Numbered from the stretch's first letter, positions 44,983 to 55,252 are shown. The stretch: 64,000 nucleotides of DNA from Oleiphilaceae bacterium (GCA_022447365.1 JAKVBL010000003.1:310001-374000), one strand, 5' to 3'. Notes: a model not told the origin generated them from the sequence alone. Numbers and translations: made by a program.

Positions 44983-46536
44983 TTGAGCGAAGAGTTGCTT
45001 ATTAATGTTACCCCTGTTGAAACGCGTGTTGCGGTTGTAGAAAACGGGATGTTGCAAGAGGTATATATCGAGCGATCCAGTCGATTAGGGATTGTCGGTA
45101 ATATCTATAAAGGCAAGGTTGTACGCGTATTGCCAGGAATGGAGGCAGCTTTTGTAGATATCGGTCTTGAGCGTGCGGCTTTTATTCATGTCTCTGACAT
45201 CGTCGGGCCCGCAGAGAAAGATACTGCGCAACCTGATATTGCGCATTTGCTTCGTGAGGGTCAGCCTCTTGTTGTTCAAGTCACTAAAGATCCTATAGGC
45301 ACTAAGGGTGCGAGATTAACCACTCAGTTATCTGTAGCGAGTCGCTATCTTGTGTACATGCCTAGCGTCCAACACATTGGTATTTCTCAACGTATTGAAG
45401 AAGAGTCAGAGCGTGATCGTTTGCGTTCCTTAGTGACGAAAGCCACGAAAAGTGAAGCTTTTTTTGCTGAGCGTGCTGCTGAGCCGAAGTCAGCGACTGA
45501 GCAAAATAATGATGCTGTTGATACAGAAGCCGGTGATAGCGAATCGAAAGATGAAAACGGGTCTGGATTTATTATTCGAACAGCGGCAGAAGGCGCTGGC
45601 GAGGATGAATTTGAAGCGGATATTCGATTTCTCATTCGGCTCTGGAGCAAGCTAGAGCAGCGCATTAAAAATTGTGCTGTAGGTGAGGTGATATACCAAG
45701 AATTACCGCTTCATGTGCGGGCTATAAGAGATTTGGTAAAACCGCAGACAGAGAAAATTCGCATCGATTCCAAAGAAAGCTTTGTGAAGGTAAAAGAATT
45801 TTCAGAGAACTTTTTGATTGATGTCAGTTCGCGATTGGAATATTACCCAGGTGAGCGTCCGATTTTCGATCTGTATAGCATTGAAGACGAAATTCAAAAA
45901 GCCTTGGGTAGGAAGGTTCAGCTGAAGTCTGGTGGCTACCTGATAATCGATCAAACCGAGGCTATGAGCACAATAGACGTTAATACTGGTGCTTTTGTTG
46001 GCCACAGAAACCTCGAAGAAACTATCTTTAAAACCAACCTCGAAGCGGCTCGAACGATAGGAAGACAGCTTCGTTTGCGTAATCTTGGTGGGATTATTAT
46101 CCTCGACTTTATTGATATGGAAGACGAAGAGCATCAGCGTCAAGTCTTGCGTATGCTAGAGAAAATGCTCGAGCGCGATCACGCTAGAACCACGATTAGT
46201 TGTGTGTCAGAACTTGGTTTAGTGGAAATGACGCGTAAGCGAACAACAGAAAGCTTAGGGCAAACTTTGTGCGAGCCTTGCCCTGTTTGTGATGGCACCG
46301 GTTCACTTAAAACAGCTGAAACCGTCTGTTATGAAATCTTGCGAGAAATCTTGCGAGTTAGTCGCGCGTACGATGCGCAATCGATCATGGTGATGGCATC
46401 TCAAAGTGTCATTGATCGCCTGTTGGATGAAGAGTCTGATAATGTCGCAGATTTAGAAACTTTCATCGGCAAGCAGATAAAGTTTCAGGTTGAACTAATG
46501 TACAATCAGGGCCAGTACGACGTTGTTTTACTCTAG
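44983..46536 (+). CDS. rng: Ribonuclease G
   Basis: Starts at TTG. It has the S1 RNA-binding domain (residues 38-120), the RNase H-like catalytic region with the metal-binding DVNTGAF and FIDM motifs, and the zinc-link motif CEPCPVCDG. At 517 residues it is longer than the usual 489 because of an acidic, disordered insertion at about 155-194, just before GFIIRTAAEGA. RNase G matures the 5' end of 16S rRNA and degrades some mRNAs. Part of the mre-maf-rng-yhdP series. Confidence 0.95.
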   Translation: MSEELLINVTPVETRVAVVENGMLQEVYIERSSRLGIVGNIYKGKVVRVLPGMEAAFVDIGLERAAFIHVSDIVGPAEKDTAQPDIAHLLREGQPLVVQVTKDPIGTKGARLTTQLSVASRYLVYMPSVQHIGISQRIEEESERDRLRSLVTKATKSEAFFAERAAEPKSATEQNNDAVDTEAGDSESKDENGSGFIIRTAAEGAGEDEFEADIRFLIRLWSKLEQRIKNCAVGEVIYQELPLHVRAIRDLVKPQTEKIRIDSKESFVKVKEFSENFLIDVSSRLEYYPGERPIFDLYSIEDEIQKALGRKVQLKSGGYLIIDQTEAMSTIDVNTGAFVGHRNLEETIFKTNLEAARTIGRQLRLRNLGGIIILDFIDMEDEEHQRQVLRMLEKMLERDHARTTISCVSELGLVEMTRKRTTESLGQTLCEPCPVCDGTGSLKTAETVCYEILREILRVSRAYDAQSIMVMASQSVIDRLLDEESDNVADLETFIGKQIKFQVELMYNQGQYDVVLL

Positions 46537-46573
46537 CGTCACTCCCTTAAGATAAACGCATAGGTTTTTCGCT

Positions 46574-49500
46574 TTGAATCGAACCTACAAACTGCTTAAA
46601 TTCAAAGCGAAACTGCTTGCGTATGCCGCATTAATAGCGGTCCTCGTCTATGTTGTAGCAGGGCGTTTAGTCCTCTCACAGCTTCCAGATTATCGCCTTT
46701 CTTTGCAAAGCTACCTAAGTTCTGAGCTGGAACTGCCTGTTGTGATCGATCAACTTGGGGCAAAGTGGAGTGGCTTTGATCCAATTCTTGAGATTCGCGG
46801 CATATCAGTCAATGGTGCACCCAACGCACATATAAAAACGGCACAGATTAAGTTCGCGTTCTTGGATACTCTGCTCAATCAAGCGCCGCGAATCAAATCT
46901 ATTAAGTTAGACCAAACGAACCTTGCTCTGCATCAGGATAGTCAAGGAGGGTGGTCGCTTGCCGGGGTCGATTTATTTAATTTGCAAATAGACGATGACA
47001 GTACGTCTCAGTTTGCGATTGAAGATATTTTAGATGGCGCAAACCTAAAGCTTGTTGATGCATACGTGCGCGTGACAGTGCATGGCAAAGAGGAGCGTGT
47101 ATGGCATCTTCCATCCTCAAGTTTGACGTATATTGATGGACAAATATTCGCGCAAGGTAACGTCATTCGTCCAAATGGATTGCAGCCCTTAGCGCGATTT
47201 GTTTATAACAGCGCTGATTTTGAATCTAGTTCATCGACTGCCGGAAAACTCTATATTGAGGCGCGATCTGCTGACTTTCTGGATCGTTTTCTTGAGGCTT
47301 ATTCTTGGAAAGGTTTAGTAATTAACGACTTGGATGTGAGCGGTCGCGTATGGCTGGATCTAGCTGGTCTAAATGTTGAAGGGCTTTATGCCGATGTTCA
47401 ATTACATCGTCTGAATTGGAGTGCCGATCAAAAAACTTTATTGCCGATAGTGAATTCATCCGCGCGTTTCTCTTGGCAAGGCAATGAAAACGGGCATCGG
47501 GTTGCCCTGGATAATCTTGTCTATCAATGGAATGGGCAGCGATGTTCAATTCCTGGAGCTGTACTTGAATCCTCCGAAGCTGGACTGGATGTCTCGGTCA
47601 GTCAAATAGACCTAGATTGTACCGGCGAATTATTGCGATCGGTCGATCTATTAGATAGCGATCTGAGTGAGCGACTTAGGGTTAGTGATCCTAGTGGTCT
47701 ACTTAAAAACATGCATATTGCTTTGGATTCAGAAAGCGATGATTTTTCGTTTAAATCAGAGCTACACAAAGTATCTTTGAAGCCATTTAGGGGTACTCCT
47801 GGTGCAACGAACATCGACGGTTTTATTGAAGTTAATGAGAACCTAGGTTACGTCGATTTTTATAGTGAAAAGTTCGGCTTATTTTTCCCTGATTTGTATT
47901 TAAAGAGCTTTGATAGTTATAGCGCGTCAGGCCGGGTTCAATGGTATGAAGATGGCGATGACTATGTGGTCGAGTCGCAAGGCCTGTCGTTGAAATTGTT
48001 CGATGATGCAGAAGTGACTGGCGATTTTGTTCTCCGACTTAATGACGATTCGCAAGAGGATTACCTAGGTTTGATGCTCGGTATGACAAATGTTGAGTTA
48101 TCGAATGTGATTGATTTTGTACCGTATTATGCTGTTGATTCGACCTTACATCAGTGGCTCGCAGAGTCGCTTAAAAGCGGCATTGTAGAAGATGGGCGTT
48201 TTATTGGGTATGGAAGTATCGAATCTGACAGCCCCAATAATAGCTTTAGTTCAACCTTGGCGCTCAGAGCGAAGCCAGCCGAGCTAAAATTTGACGAGTT
48301 ATGGCCGTCACTGACTGATCTCGATTTAACTCTGAATTTACACAATGACAGGCTGATCGTAGAAGCTGAAAGTGCACAGATAAACGGTGTTTCTGTTCGT
48401 AATCTCTCTGCCGTTATGCCGGGGGTAAGCGAAGAAGAGCCCGACTCTCGTTTACAGGTTGATGCTGAATTATCCCTTGATGGCGCGGATTATGATTATT
48501 GGCTTTCAGAGTCTCCCATTGCTGATGCAACCCGAGGTGTTTCAGATTTACTTAGCTTTGAGGGGCCTGCGGAGGCGAATCTGGGGCTGAATTTAGTTTT
48601 TCAGGATGAACTGCAGACCGATTACAGCATTGACGTATATGCACAAGGTTTGAAAGCGAGTCATCGAGATAGCCACTTATTTGCGGAAAACATCATGGGT
48701 AAGTTGGAGGTGGATTCTCAAGCAGGTATTAATGCCGATATGTTATCGATGCAGTTTATGGGCGAGGCTGCATTTTTAAATATAGAGAATCGTTTGGATA
48801 TAGCGGCAACAGAGTTGAAATTATCTGGGCAGTTAAACCCCAGTAAGCTATTTACGGATGAGAACAAGCGGTCCAGTAATGTTCCTTTTTATGGCGTAAG
48901 TGGTCGTACAGCCTTTGAATCCTCACTGATTATTCCTGATGCGCAAGAGCCAGCACGTTTTGAGATGACGAGCAATATGCAAGGTCTTGCGGTTACTTGG
49001 CCTGAACCTTTTGCCAAAATATCTGAATCTAAAAATTCCGTGCAAGTAAATGCTTCGATTAAAGAGAAGCAAGCGGATGTCAGTATCATTCTAGATGGTC
49101 AGGCGCTACCAAAAGGAAGTGGGCAGCTCTTGTTTATTGATGAGCAACTGGAGTACGGAAAGCTTGTGCTGTCATCATCATTAAATCCTCTAGACTTCGG
49201 GGCATATCGTTTTACTGAAGAGGGCTTGGGTGTTGCTGTCGCGCTTGATCATATTGAAGTTGAGCCATGGATAGATTTCGCTAGCGAGACCTTTACTGGT
49301 GAGGCGGGTGAAGCGGGAATATTGAAAGAGATTTTTGTCAAAAGTCCTGTCGTAGATATGTTTAACCATCGTGCTCTAGATGTCGAGGCGAGAATCTCAC
49401 CATCCTTATCTAAGACAAATATCGTTTTGTCAGGTGAGGGCGCTGAGGGTGAAATTGTTTTTGCCAAAGGGGCTGCACCAGTTTCCGTGAATCTGAAGCA

Positions 49501-50389
49501 CCTGCGTATAGAAGAACCTGCGGAGAGTCTTGATGGAGATAGTGTTGCAGATGTAGATCCAAGAGAAATAGAGGCAATGTCATTCGCGGTGGATGACTTG
49601 TATTTTGGCGGTACTGCTTGGGGGGCTTGGCGCTTTTGGACAGATTCTGACGACTATGGAATGGTGTTTAGGGAATTGCGCGGTGAAGTGTCAGGGAGTG
49701 TTCTAGAAGGGCAGCTGTCATGGCAATATGACGAAGGTCATAGCCATACTATCTTAACGCTTGATGTTGCAGGAGCGAATGTTAAGCCTGTACTGGAGTT
49801 GTTTGGTCAGGAATCGCCACTAACGAGTGGGAAATATAAATCGGAGTTGGCGCTAGTATGGCCAGATCAGCCACAAAACTTCGCTTTATCAAAAGTATCT
49901 GGCACTGCTTCTATGACATTTGAAGATGGAGTTATCTCGACTGATAATCAAGCAACCGGTATTTTGCGTTTGTTTGGTGTGTTTAATGTCGATGCTTTAG
50001 TTCGTAGATTGAAATTGGATTTTTCCGATTTGTACAAGCAAGGTATCAGTTATGACAGCCTTAATGTCAACGTCGTGATGGATCAGGGCGACCTTCGCTT
50101 TGTTGATCCATTAAAGATCAATGGTCCTTCAAGTAACTATACGCTCAGTGGTCATGTGGATTTAGCGGAGCAGATGTTAGATCTGAAAATGTTGGTTGAA
50201 CTACCTTTATCTAGCAATGTTCCTATCGCAGGCCTGATGTTAGGAAACCCCGCTATAGGCGGAGCAGTATGGCTGGTTGATAAAATCTTAGGGCAACCCT
50301 TATCAAGGCTTTCGACTGTGCGCTATGCCGTGAAAGGGAATTGGGACAACCCAGATATGACGCTCGAGCAGGCCATCAATGCCAAGTAA
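46574..50389 (+). CDS. yhdP: YhdP family AsmA-like protein (inter-membrane phospholipid transport)
   Basis: Starts at TTG and encodes 1271 residues. One N-terminal membrane anchor (LLAYAALIAVLVYVVAG) is followed by a long periplasmic beta-rich domain of the AsmA/TAM-like bridge type, with the C-terminal signature YTLSGHVDLAEQMLDLKM and a GPSSNYTL segment. YhdP, TamB and YdbH are established as carriers that move phospholipids to the outer membrane. It overlaps the next gene by 11 bases. Confidence 0.93.
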   Translation: MNRTYKLLKFKAKLLAYAALIAVLVYVVAGRLVLSQLPDYRLSLQSYLSSELELPVVIDQLGAKWSGFDPILEIRGISVNGAPNAHIKTAQIKFAFLDTLLNQAPRIKSIKLDQTNLALHQDSQGGWSLAGVDLFNLQIDDDSTSQFAIEDILDGANLKLVDAYVRVTVHGKEERVWHLPSSSLTYIDGQIFAQGNVIRPNGLQPLARFVYNSADFESSSSTAGKLYIEARSADFLDRFLEAYSWKGLVINDLDVSGRVWLDLAGLNVEGLYADVQLHRLNWSADQKTLLPIVNSSARFSWQGNENGHRVALDNLVYQWNGQRCSIPGAVLESSEAGLDVSVSQIDLDCTGELLRSVDLLDSDLSERLRVSDPSGLLKNMHIALDSESDDFSFKSELHKVSLKPFRGTPGATNIDGFIEVNENLGYVDFYSEKFGLFFPDLYLKSFDSYSASGRVQWYEDGDDYVVESQGLSLKLFDDAEVTGDFVLRLNDDSQEDYLGLMLGMTNVELSNVIDFVPYYAVDSTLHQWLAESLKSGIVEDGRFIGYGSIESDSPNNSFSSTLALRAKPAELKFDELWPSLTDLDLTLNLHNDRLIVEAESAQINGVSVRNLSAVMPGVSEEEPDSRLQVDAELSLDGADYDYWLSESPIADATRGVSDLLSFEGPAEANLGLNLVFQDELQTDYSIDVYAQGLKASHRDSHLFAENIMGKLEVDSQAGINADMLSMQFMGEAAFLNIENRLDIAATELKLSGQLNPSKLFTDENKRSSNVPFYGVSGRTAFESSLIIPDAQEPARFEMTSNMQGLAVTWPEPFAKISESKNSVQVNASIKEKQADVSIILDGQALPKGSGQLLFIDEQLEYGKLVLSSSLNPLDFGAYRFTEEGLGVAVALDHIEVEPWIDFASETFTGEAGEAGILKEIFVKSPVVDMFNHRALDVEARISPSLSKTNIVLSGEGAEGEIVFAKGAAPVSVNLKHLRIEEPAESLDGDSVADVDPREIEAMSFAVDDLYFGGTAWGAWRFWTDSDDYGMVFRELRGEVSGSVLEGQLSWQYDEGHSHTILTLDVAGANVKPVLELFGQESPLTSGKYKSELALVWPDQPQNFALSKVSGTASMTFEDGVISTDNQATGILRLFGVFNVDALVRRLKLDFSDLYKQGISYDSLNVNVVMDQGDLRFVDPLKINGPSSNYTLSGHVDLAEQMLDLKMLVELPLSSNVPIAGLMLGNPAIGGAVWLVDKILGQPLSRLSTVRYAVKGNWDNPDMTLEQAINAK

Positions 50390-51185
50390 TACGCAGTTGT
50401 GTTGCGCGGTCGTGCAAATGAATAGTTCAGACGACTGGCGCAGTAATTTCAATAATGCCTTGATGTATATCGAAGAGGCCAGTGCCTCAGGTGCTCGGCT
50501 CGTTTTATTTCCAGAAAACTTTCTCTGTTTTGGGCAAAGTGCATTAGCGCAATTTGCTCCGCATGTGGATGCTTGTATTGAGCAGTTTCAATCTTTGAGC
50601 AACAAGACAAATATGACGCTCATTTGTGGCTCAATTCCAGTCGAGAATGGCGAGGGTAAGTATTACGCTCGTAGTTTAGTGATTGCACCAGAAAAAGACA
50701 CTGAATACTACGACAAAATCCATCTTTTTGATGTGGATGTAGATGATGGCGTTGGGGCTTATCGTGAGTCAGATACCTATTGCGCGGGGGATGACCCAAA
50801 GGTTGTTTATATAGAGGGCGTCGGGCTCGGCTTAAGCATTTGCTATGACCTAAGGTTTCCTGAGCTTTATCAGCATTACGCGAAGCAGGGTGTTCAATTG
50901 ATAACTGTTCCTTCGGCCTTTACTTATGCGACAGGGAGTCGTCATTGGGAGTTATTGCTTCGTGCTCGTGCAATAGAGACACAAAGCTTTGTGTTGGCTG
51001 CAAATCAATGCGGAGAGCACCAAAAGAGCCGCCGTACTTGGGGGAACAGTATGATCATTGATCCCGATGGGAATATTTTAACATCAGCCAATCATGAGCC
51101 GGATATTATTGTTGCGAACTTAGATCTTTCCTTTTTATCCGAGATCCGCAAAAAGATGCCAATTGCCCAGCATAAGCGTCTTTAG
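50379..51185 (+). CDS. Carbon-nitrogen hydrolase (Nit1-type omega-amidase/deaminated glutathione amidase)
   Basis: A 268-residue nitrilase-superfamily enzyme. The catalytic triad is visible: Glu46 (LFPENFL), Lys113 (YDKIHLFD) and Cys155 (GLSICYDLRFPEL). The RRTWGNSMIIDPDG segment is typical. Nearest relatives are YbeM/Nit1-like deaminated-glutathione amidases; activity is inference. In many relatives tldD follows, but here the next gene is yjgA on the other strand. It starts inside the end of yhdP. Confidence 0.92.
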   Translation: MPSNTQLCCAVVQMNSSDDWRSNFNNALMYIEEASASGARLVLFPENFLCFGQSALAQFAPHVDACIEQFQSLSNKTNMTLICGSIPVENGEGKYYARSLVIAPEKDTEYYDKIHLFDVDVDDGVGAYRESDTYCAGDDPKVVYIEGVGLGLSICYDLRFPELYQHYAKQGVQLITVPSAFTYATGSRHWELLLRARAIETQSFVLAANQCGEHQKSRRTWGNSMIIDPDGNILTSANHEPDIIVANLDLSFLSEIRKKMPIAQHKRL

Positions 51186-51226
51186 TCTTTACTGCTGCGC
51201 TTTGTAATTTTATAGAGCGCTACGAT

Positions 51227-51760
51227 TTAATTCAGAATATCTTCTTCGTATTGCTTCAAGAACTTGAAAAGCTTTTTGGCTGCGCCGGTATTCTTTTCGT
51301 TTTGACGATCTTTATTCGTGTTTCTCACAAGCTGGCGTAATGTCTGTATCTCAACGCTTGGGTGTTTTTCGACGAATTCAGTTAATGCCGCATTACCTTC
51401 GTTGATCAGTCTTTCTCTCCAAGCTTCGAGCATATGTAAGCGTTTCGCGTATATATCGCTAGATGTATCGAATCGATCGAGTACTATCTGAATGGCATCA
51501 ATGTCTTGGTTGCGCATGACTTTGCCAATGTACTGTAATTGGCGTCTTTTGGCTTCCCGTGACGAGATGCGTTTGTAGGTCGCGATGCCTTCTTCTAATT
51601 CTTCTGAGATAGGTACTTGTTCAAGGTGGGAAGCTTTTAATTCACAAAGCTGCTTGCCGATTGCTTGTAACGCTTCCATCTCGCGTTTAATTTGGCTACG
51701 ACTTTTAATGTCTTCGTCGAAATCTTCGTTGTTGCTATCGAATGGGTCGTGCTGACTCAT
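51227..51760 (-). CDS. yjgA: YjgA/DarP ribosome-biogenesis protein (DUF615)
   Basis: A 177-residue basic helical protein with the DUF615 pattern: SRSQIKREMEALQAIGKQL, ISSREAKRRQLQYIGKVMR and ALTEFVEKHP. It associates with the 50S precursor and helps 23S rRNA assembly. It is the last gene of the long minus-strand unit, 19 bases after mgtE. Confidence 0.92.
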   Translation of the reverse strand: MSQHDPFDSNNEDFDEDIKSRSQIKREMEALQAIGKQLCELKASHLEQVPISEELEEGIATYKRISSREAKRRQLQYIGKVMRNQDIDAIQIVLDRFDTSSDIYAKRLHMLEAWRERLINEGNAALTEFVEKHPSVEIQTLRQLVRNTNKDRQNEKNTGAAKKLFKFLKQYEEDILN

Positions 51761-51779
51761 AAAGTACCTGTGATCAAAT

Positions 51780-53141
51780 TTATGCGTAGGCGATTGAGGC
51801 TAGGCCTAAAAAGGAGAGGAAGCCTACAACATCAGTGATAGTAGTCAAGATCACGCCACCTGCGAGTGCTGGATCAATGTCGCGCGATTTCAAAAAGTAG
51901 GGGAGTACGGTACCTGCTATAGCGGCTACAACGAGATTAATCATTAAGGCTGATGCGATTACGATTCCGATCGTGATGTCTTTGAACCATAGCATTGCGA
52001 GGCCTGAAACCACGGCAGCCCATAATGCGCCGTTAATCATGCTCACAGTGAACTCGCGATTGAGTAGCCACTTTAAGTTGCCACTACTGATTTGACCGAC
52101 TGCCATACCACGTATCACAAGTGTAAGAGTTTGGCTTCCTGCTATGCCGCCCATACTGGCAACGATTGGCATTAGCACTGCTAGCGCCACAACTTTTTCA
52201 ATTGTGTCCTCAAACATGCCAATCACGGCAGAGGCAATAAAGGCGGTGACTAAGTTTATGCCCAGCCAAACAGCACGCCTTTTGGTTGTTTGCTTCACCG
52301 GTGCGAAGGTGTCTTCATCTTCGTCGAGACCCGCCATACTCATCAATGAGTGATCGGCATCATCCCTGATGACATCGACCACGTCATCAATGGTGATACG
52401 CCCAAGCAATATATTATCGTCGTTCACGACTGGTGCGGTGACCAAGTCCTGACGTTCGAATACATTCGCGACTTCGCTATCTGGCATGTTGACGTTGATT
52501 GTCGTGATGTCTGTTTCCATGACCTCACGAACCGTAGCACTTGGGCTAGATACCAACATCGTAGTTAGTGGAAGGATGCCAACCAAAACGCCGTTGCGGC
52601 TAACGACGAGAAGGCTATCTGTCATCTCGGGTAGGCTTCGGTGTCTGCGCAAGTAGCGTAGAACAACATCCATTGTGATGTCCGCACGGATAGTTACCGT
52701 GTCGGTGTTCATCAGACCGCCGGCAGTGTCTTCCTCGTAGGCGAGGACTTCCTCGACACGTTCCCGGTCTTGGCTGTCCATGGAGTCTAGGACTTCGCCA
52801 ATGACAGCTTCAGGTAGGTTCTGCAGTATGTCTGCTAGGTCATCTGTATCGAGATCTTCGGTGGCGTCGATAAGTTCTTGCGCATTTAACTTGCTCAAGA
52901 AATAGGCTTGGACGTCTTCGCTTAGGTCTTGAAGAACCTCTCCGCGATAATCATCATCGACGAGCTGCCAAATAATATTACGCTGTTTAGGTGGAGAAGA
53001 CTCGATGAGGTGAGCGACATCGCTCGTCGATAAGCTCTTATTAATAATGCGAGCTACTTGCTTCAGAGAGCCGGCTTCAATGGCATCCGAAATGGAGCGC
53101 CAGTGTTGCTCTGGTGTCTGATTGTTAGAGTAGCTTGCCAT
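51780..53141 (-). CDS. mgtE: Magnesium transporter MgtE
   Basis: A 453-residue magnesium channel: an N-terminal helical regulatory domain (up to about residue 135), a pair of CBS domains (about 140-260) that close the pore when magnesium is high, and five transmembrane helices. The magnesium-selectivity loop AVLMPIVASMGGIAGSQTLT is present. Its presence beside ptsO is a known context in several gammaproteobacteria. Confidence 0.94.
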   Translation of the reverse strand: MASYSNNQTPEQHWRSISDAIEAGSLKQVARIINKSLSTSDVAHLIESSPPKQRNIIWQLVDDDYRGEVLQDLSEDVQAYFLSKLNAQELIDATEDLDTDDLADILQNLPEAVIGEVLDSMDSQDRERVEEVLAYEEDTAGGLMNTDTVTIRADITMDVVLRYLRRHRSLPEMTDSLLVVSRNGVLVGILPLTTMLVSSPSATVREVMETDITTINVNMPDSEVANVFERQDLVTAPVVNDDNILLGRITIDDVVDVIRDDADHSLMSMAGLDEDEDTFAPVKQTTKRRAVWLGINLVTAFIASAVIGMFEDTIEKVVALAVLMPIVASMGGIAGSQTLTLVIRGMAVGQISSGNLKWLLNREFTVSMINGALWAAVVSGLAMLWFKDITIGIVIASALMINLVVAAIAGTVLPYFLKSRDIDPALAGGVILTTITDVVGFLSFLGLASIAYA

Positions 53142-53253
53142 GGGAACGCCGAAAGTTTGTTTAAGCTATGAGTATAGCGTATGGCGTGCAGATCGGTTGA
53201 TTAATTTCTTAAGAAAACAATGGCTTAATAGGATAAGTTATAACGAATTAGAG

Positions 53254-53523
53254 TTAACTTTCTTCATCAAACCGATTATTGATCAATGTTTTCAAGGCAT
53301 TCATGGCTTGCTCTTCATCCGCGCCATCAACAGTAATCGTTATCTGGGTGCCCTTGCTGGCTGCAAGCATCATGACAGACATGATGCTTTTTCCGTCAAC
53401 TTCTCTATCGTCTTTTGTGATGGTAAAACTGCTTTCAAAATGACCGGTGCATTCCACGAATTTGGCTGCTGCTCGGGCATGCAGTCCAAGATCATTGATA
53501 ATTTCGACAGTTTCGCGAAGCAT
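53254..53523 (-). CDS. ptsO: Phosphocarrier protein NPr (nitrogen PTS, ptsO)
   Basis: An 89-residue HPr fold with the active-site histidine His15 (GLHARAAAKFV) and the Ser region of DGKSIMSVMMLAA. Gene order with rapZ, ptsN, hpf and rpoN identifies it as NPr of the nitrogen-related phosphotransfer system rather than sugar HPr. It lies 41 bases after rapZ. Confidence 0.94.
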   Translation of the reverse strand: MLRETVEIINDLGLHARAAAKFVECTGHFESSFTITKDDREVDGKSIMSVMMLAASKGTQITITVDGADEEQAMNALKTLINNRFDEES

Positions 53524-53564
53524 TCGATTCCCTTTGAAGTCTCAGTGTTTTCTTAGAATTTATT

Positions 53565-54440
53565 TTATTGGGTTTTCATTGGAGCGGATAGTTCTTTGTG
53601 GCGAATCAACACGCTTTTGTGAGATTGCTTAAAGTATGCTCCGATTTTTTCGCATAAATAAACGCTACGATGCTGGCCGCCTGTGCAGCCAATGGCAATT
53701 GTCATATAGCTGCGGTTATTTGAGGCGAATTGATCAATCCACTTGTCGAGGAAAGTAATAATTGAAGACTCCATTTCCTCGACTTCTGAATGTGAACTTA
53801 AGAAATCTTCAACAGGTTTGTCGAGCCCTGTGAATACGCGTAGAGATGGGTCCCAGTACGGATTAGGGAGGCATCGAACGTCAAAAACATAATCTGCATC
53901 GCTAGGCACGCCGTGTTTGAATCCAAACGATTGGAATAGTAGGGCCATTTCTTGTGTAGCTCTGCCTGCTACTCGTAGTTTGATATGGTCACGCAATTCA
54001 TACAAAGACATGTCGCTTGTATTTATATTGAGGTCAGCCTGCCTGGAAATGGGTTCTAATAAAACGCTCTCTTTGTTGATGGCTTCGCTTAAGGAAATGT
54101 CGGGAGAGCTTAAAGGGTGTTTTCTTCGTGTCGCATGAAAGCGCTTTATGAGTGTTTCGCTATCCGCGTCAAGAAAGATAATGTCTGTTTCGATATTCTG
54201 ATTTTGAAAGGCTTGATAAAAAGCAGGGAAGTTTTCTATGCCGCTTTGTAGGTTGCGGGCATCAATGCTCACGGCAACTTTTGCCAAGCGCTCATCTGTT
54301 TGTCTTGCTGATTGTGAGCCAAGCTCTAAGAGCAAACCGACAGGTAGGTTGTCGATGCAGTAATAGCCTAAGTCTTCTAAAACATGGAGGGCAGTACTCT
54401 TACCTGAGCCCGATCGGCCACTAATAATTACGAGTTTCAT
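53565..54440 (-). CDS. rapZ: RapZ (RNase adapter / GlmZ-sRNA regulator)
   Basis: A 291-residue protein with the Walker A SGRSGSGKST (residues 7-16) and a C-terminal half ending in IGCTGGQHRSVYL, both diagnostic. In E. coli it targets the GlmZ small RNA to RNase E and senses glucosamine-6-phosphate. It sits between ptsN and ptsO. Confidence 0.94.
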   Translation of the reverse strand: MKLVIISGRSGSGKSTALHVLEDLGYYCIDNLPVGLLLELGSQSARQTDERLAKVAVSIDARNLQSGIENFPAFYQAFQNQNIETDIIFLDADSETLIKRFHATRRKHPLSSPDISLSEAINKESVLLEPISRQADLNINTSDMSLYELRDHIKLRVAGRATQEMALLFQSFGFKHGVPSDADYVFDVRCLPNPYWDPSLRVFTGLDKPVEDFLSSHSEVEEMESSIITFLDKWIDQFASNNRSYMTIAIGCTGGQHRSVYLCEKIGAYFKQSHKSVLIRHKELSAPMKTQ

Positions 54441-54461
54441 GGTGCCTCCACAGTAAGGCAG

Positions 54462-54926
54462 TTAGCTTTCAGTCATTAACGTATAAAGCTCAGAATCAGA
54501 TGATGCAGCACGTAGTTTATTGCAAAAAGAAGAGTCATTAAATCTTTCCGCTATTTGGCTAAGTAACTCTAAATGTTCGCTGCTTGCTTCTTTAGGAACG
54601 ATCAGAACAAACAGTAGATTAACTGGTTGGTTGTCGATTGCGTCAAACGCGATATCTTGTTCAAGTGTAAATAATGCGCCTATGACTTTTGAGCACCTCA
54701 ACATTCTGCTGTGAGGGATGGCAATTCCTTGTCCGATTCCAGTGCTACCTAATTTCTCACGGGCAATTAGATTTTCGAATAAATCTTCTTCAGACAGCTC
54801 GGGGATTTCTTGTGAAATTGCAGCTGCGATATGCTCTAGTGTTTTTTTCTTGCTAGTGCCCGGGAAACTGACGCGAGTCAGTCCCGGAACAAGAATAGAG
54901 CTAATAGTAATTGAACCTTCGTTCAT
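54462..54926 (-). CDS. ptsN: PTS IIA-like nitrogen regulatory protein
   Basis: A 154-residue EIIA-Ntr fold with the phosphorylated His72 in GIAIPHSRML. It is the end acceptor of the nitrogen PTS and regulates potassium transport and other proteins. Its 21-base spacing to rapZ supports one operon. Confidence 0.95.
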   Translation of the reverse strand: MNEGSITISSILVPGLTRVSFPGTSKKKTLEHIAAAISQEIPELSEEDLFENLIAREKLGSTGIGQGIAIPHSRMLRCSKVIGALFTLEQDIAFDAIDNQPVNLLFVLIVPKEASSEHLELLSQIAERFNDSSFCNKLRAASSDSELYTLMTES

Positions 54927-54949
54927 TTTTCTTCCAATACTACGAGTAG

Positions 54950-55252
54950 CTACGCGGCCCCATGCGAGCGCGCAACTTGTTTTTCTTTGTGTTTCAGTAT
55001 CTGTCGATCAAGCTTGTCTATAAGCTTATCAATAGATGTATACATATCTTCGTCTTCTGCAGTACCGTGAATGTCTGCGCCGCTAATGTGAAGTGTGGCT
55101 TCCGCAATTTGTCTTAGCTTTTCCACTGAAAGGGTGACCTGCACATTTGTTATACCGTCCACGTGACGCTCAAGCTTCTCTAGCTTGTCAGTAACGTAGT
55201 TTTTCATTGAATCTGTTAGTTCAACGTGGTGACCGGTGATGTTTACTTGCAT
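54950..55252 (-). CDS. hpf: Ribosome hibernation promoting factor (short HPF)
   Basis: A 100-residue protein of the short HPF/YfiA class: MQVNITGHHVELTDSMKNYV and DMYTSIDKLIDKLDRQILKH, with no long C-terminal domain. It binds the 30S decoding centre and promotes 100S ribosome dimers in stationary phase. It follows rpoN, as in E. coli. Confidence 0.95.
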   Translation of the reverse strand: MQVNITGHHVELTDSMKNYVTDKLEKLERHVDGITNVQVTLSVEKLRQIAEATLHISGADIHGTAEDEDMYTSIDKLIDKLDRQILKHKEKQVARSHGAA

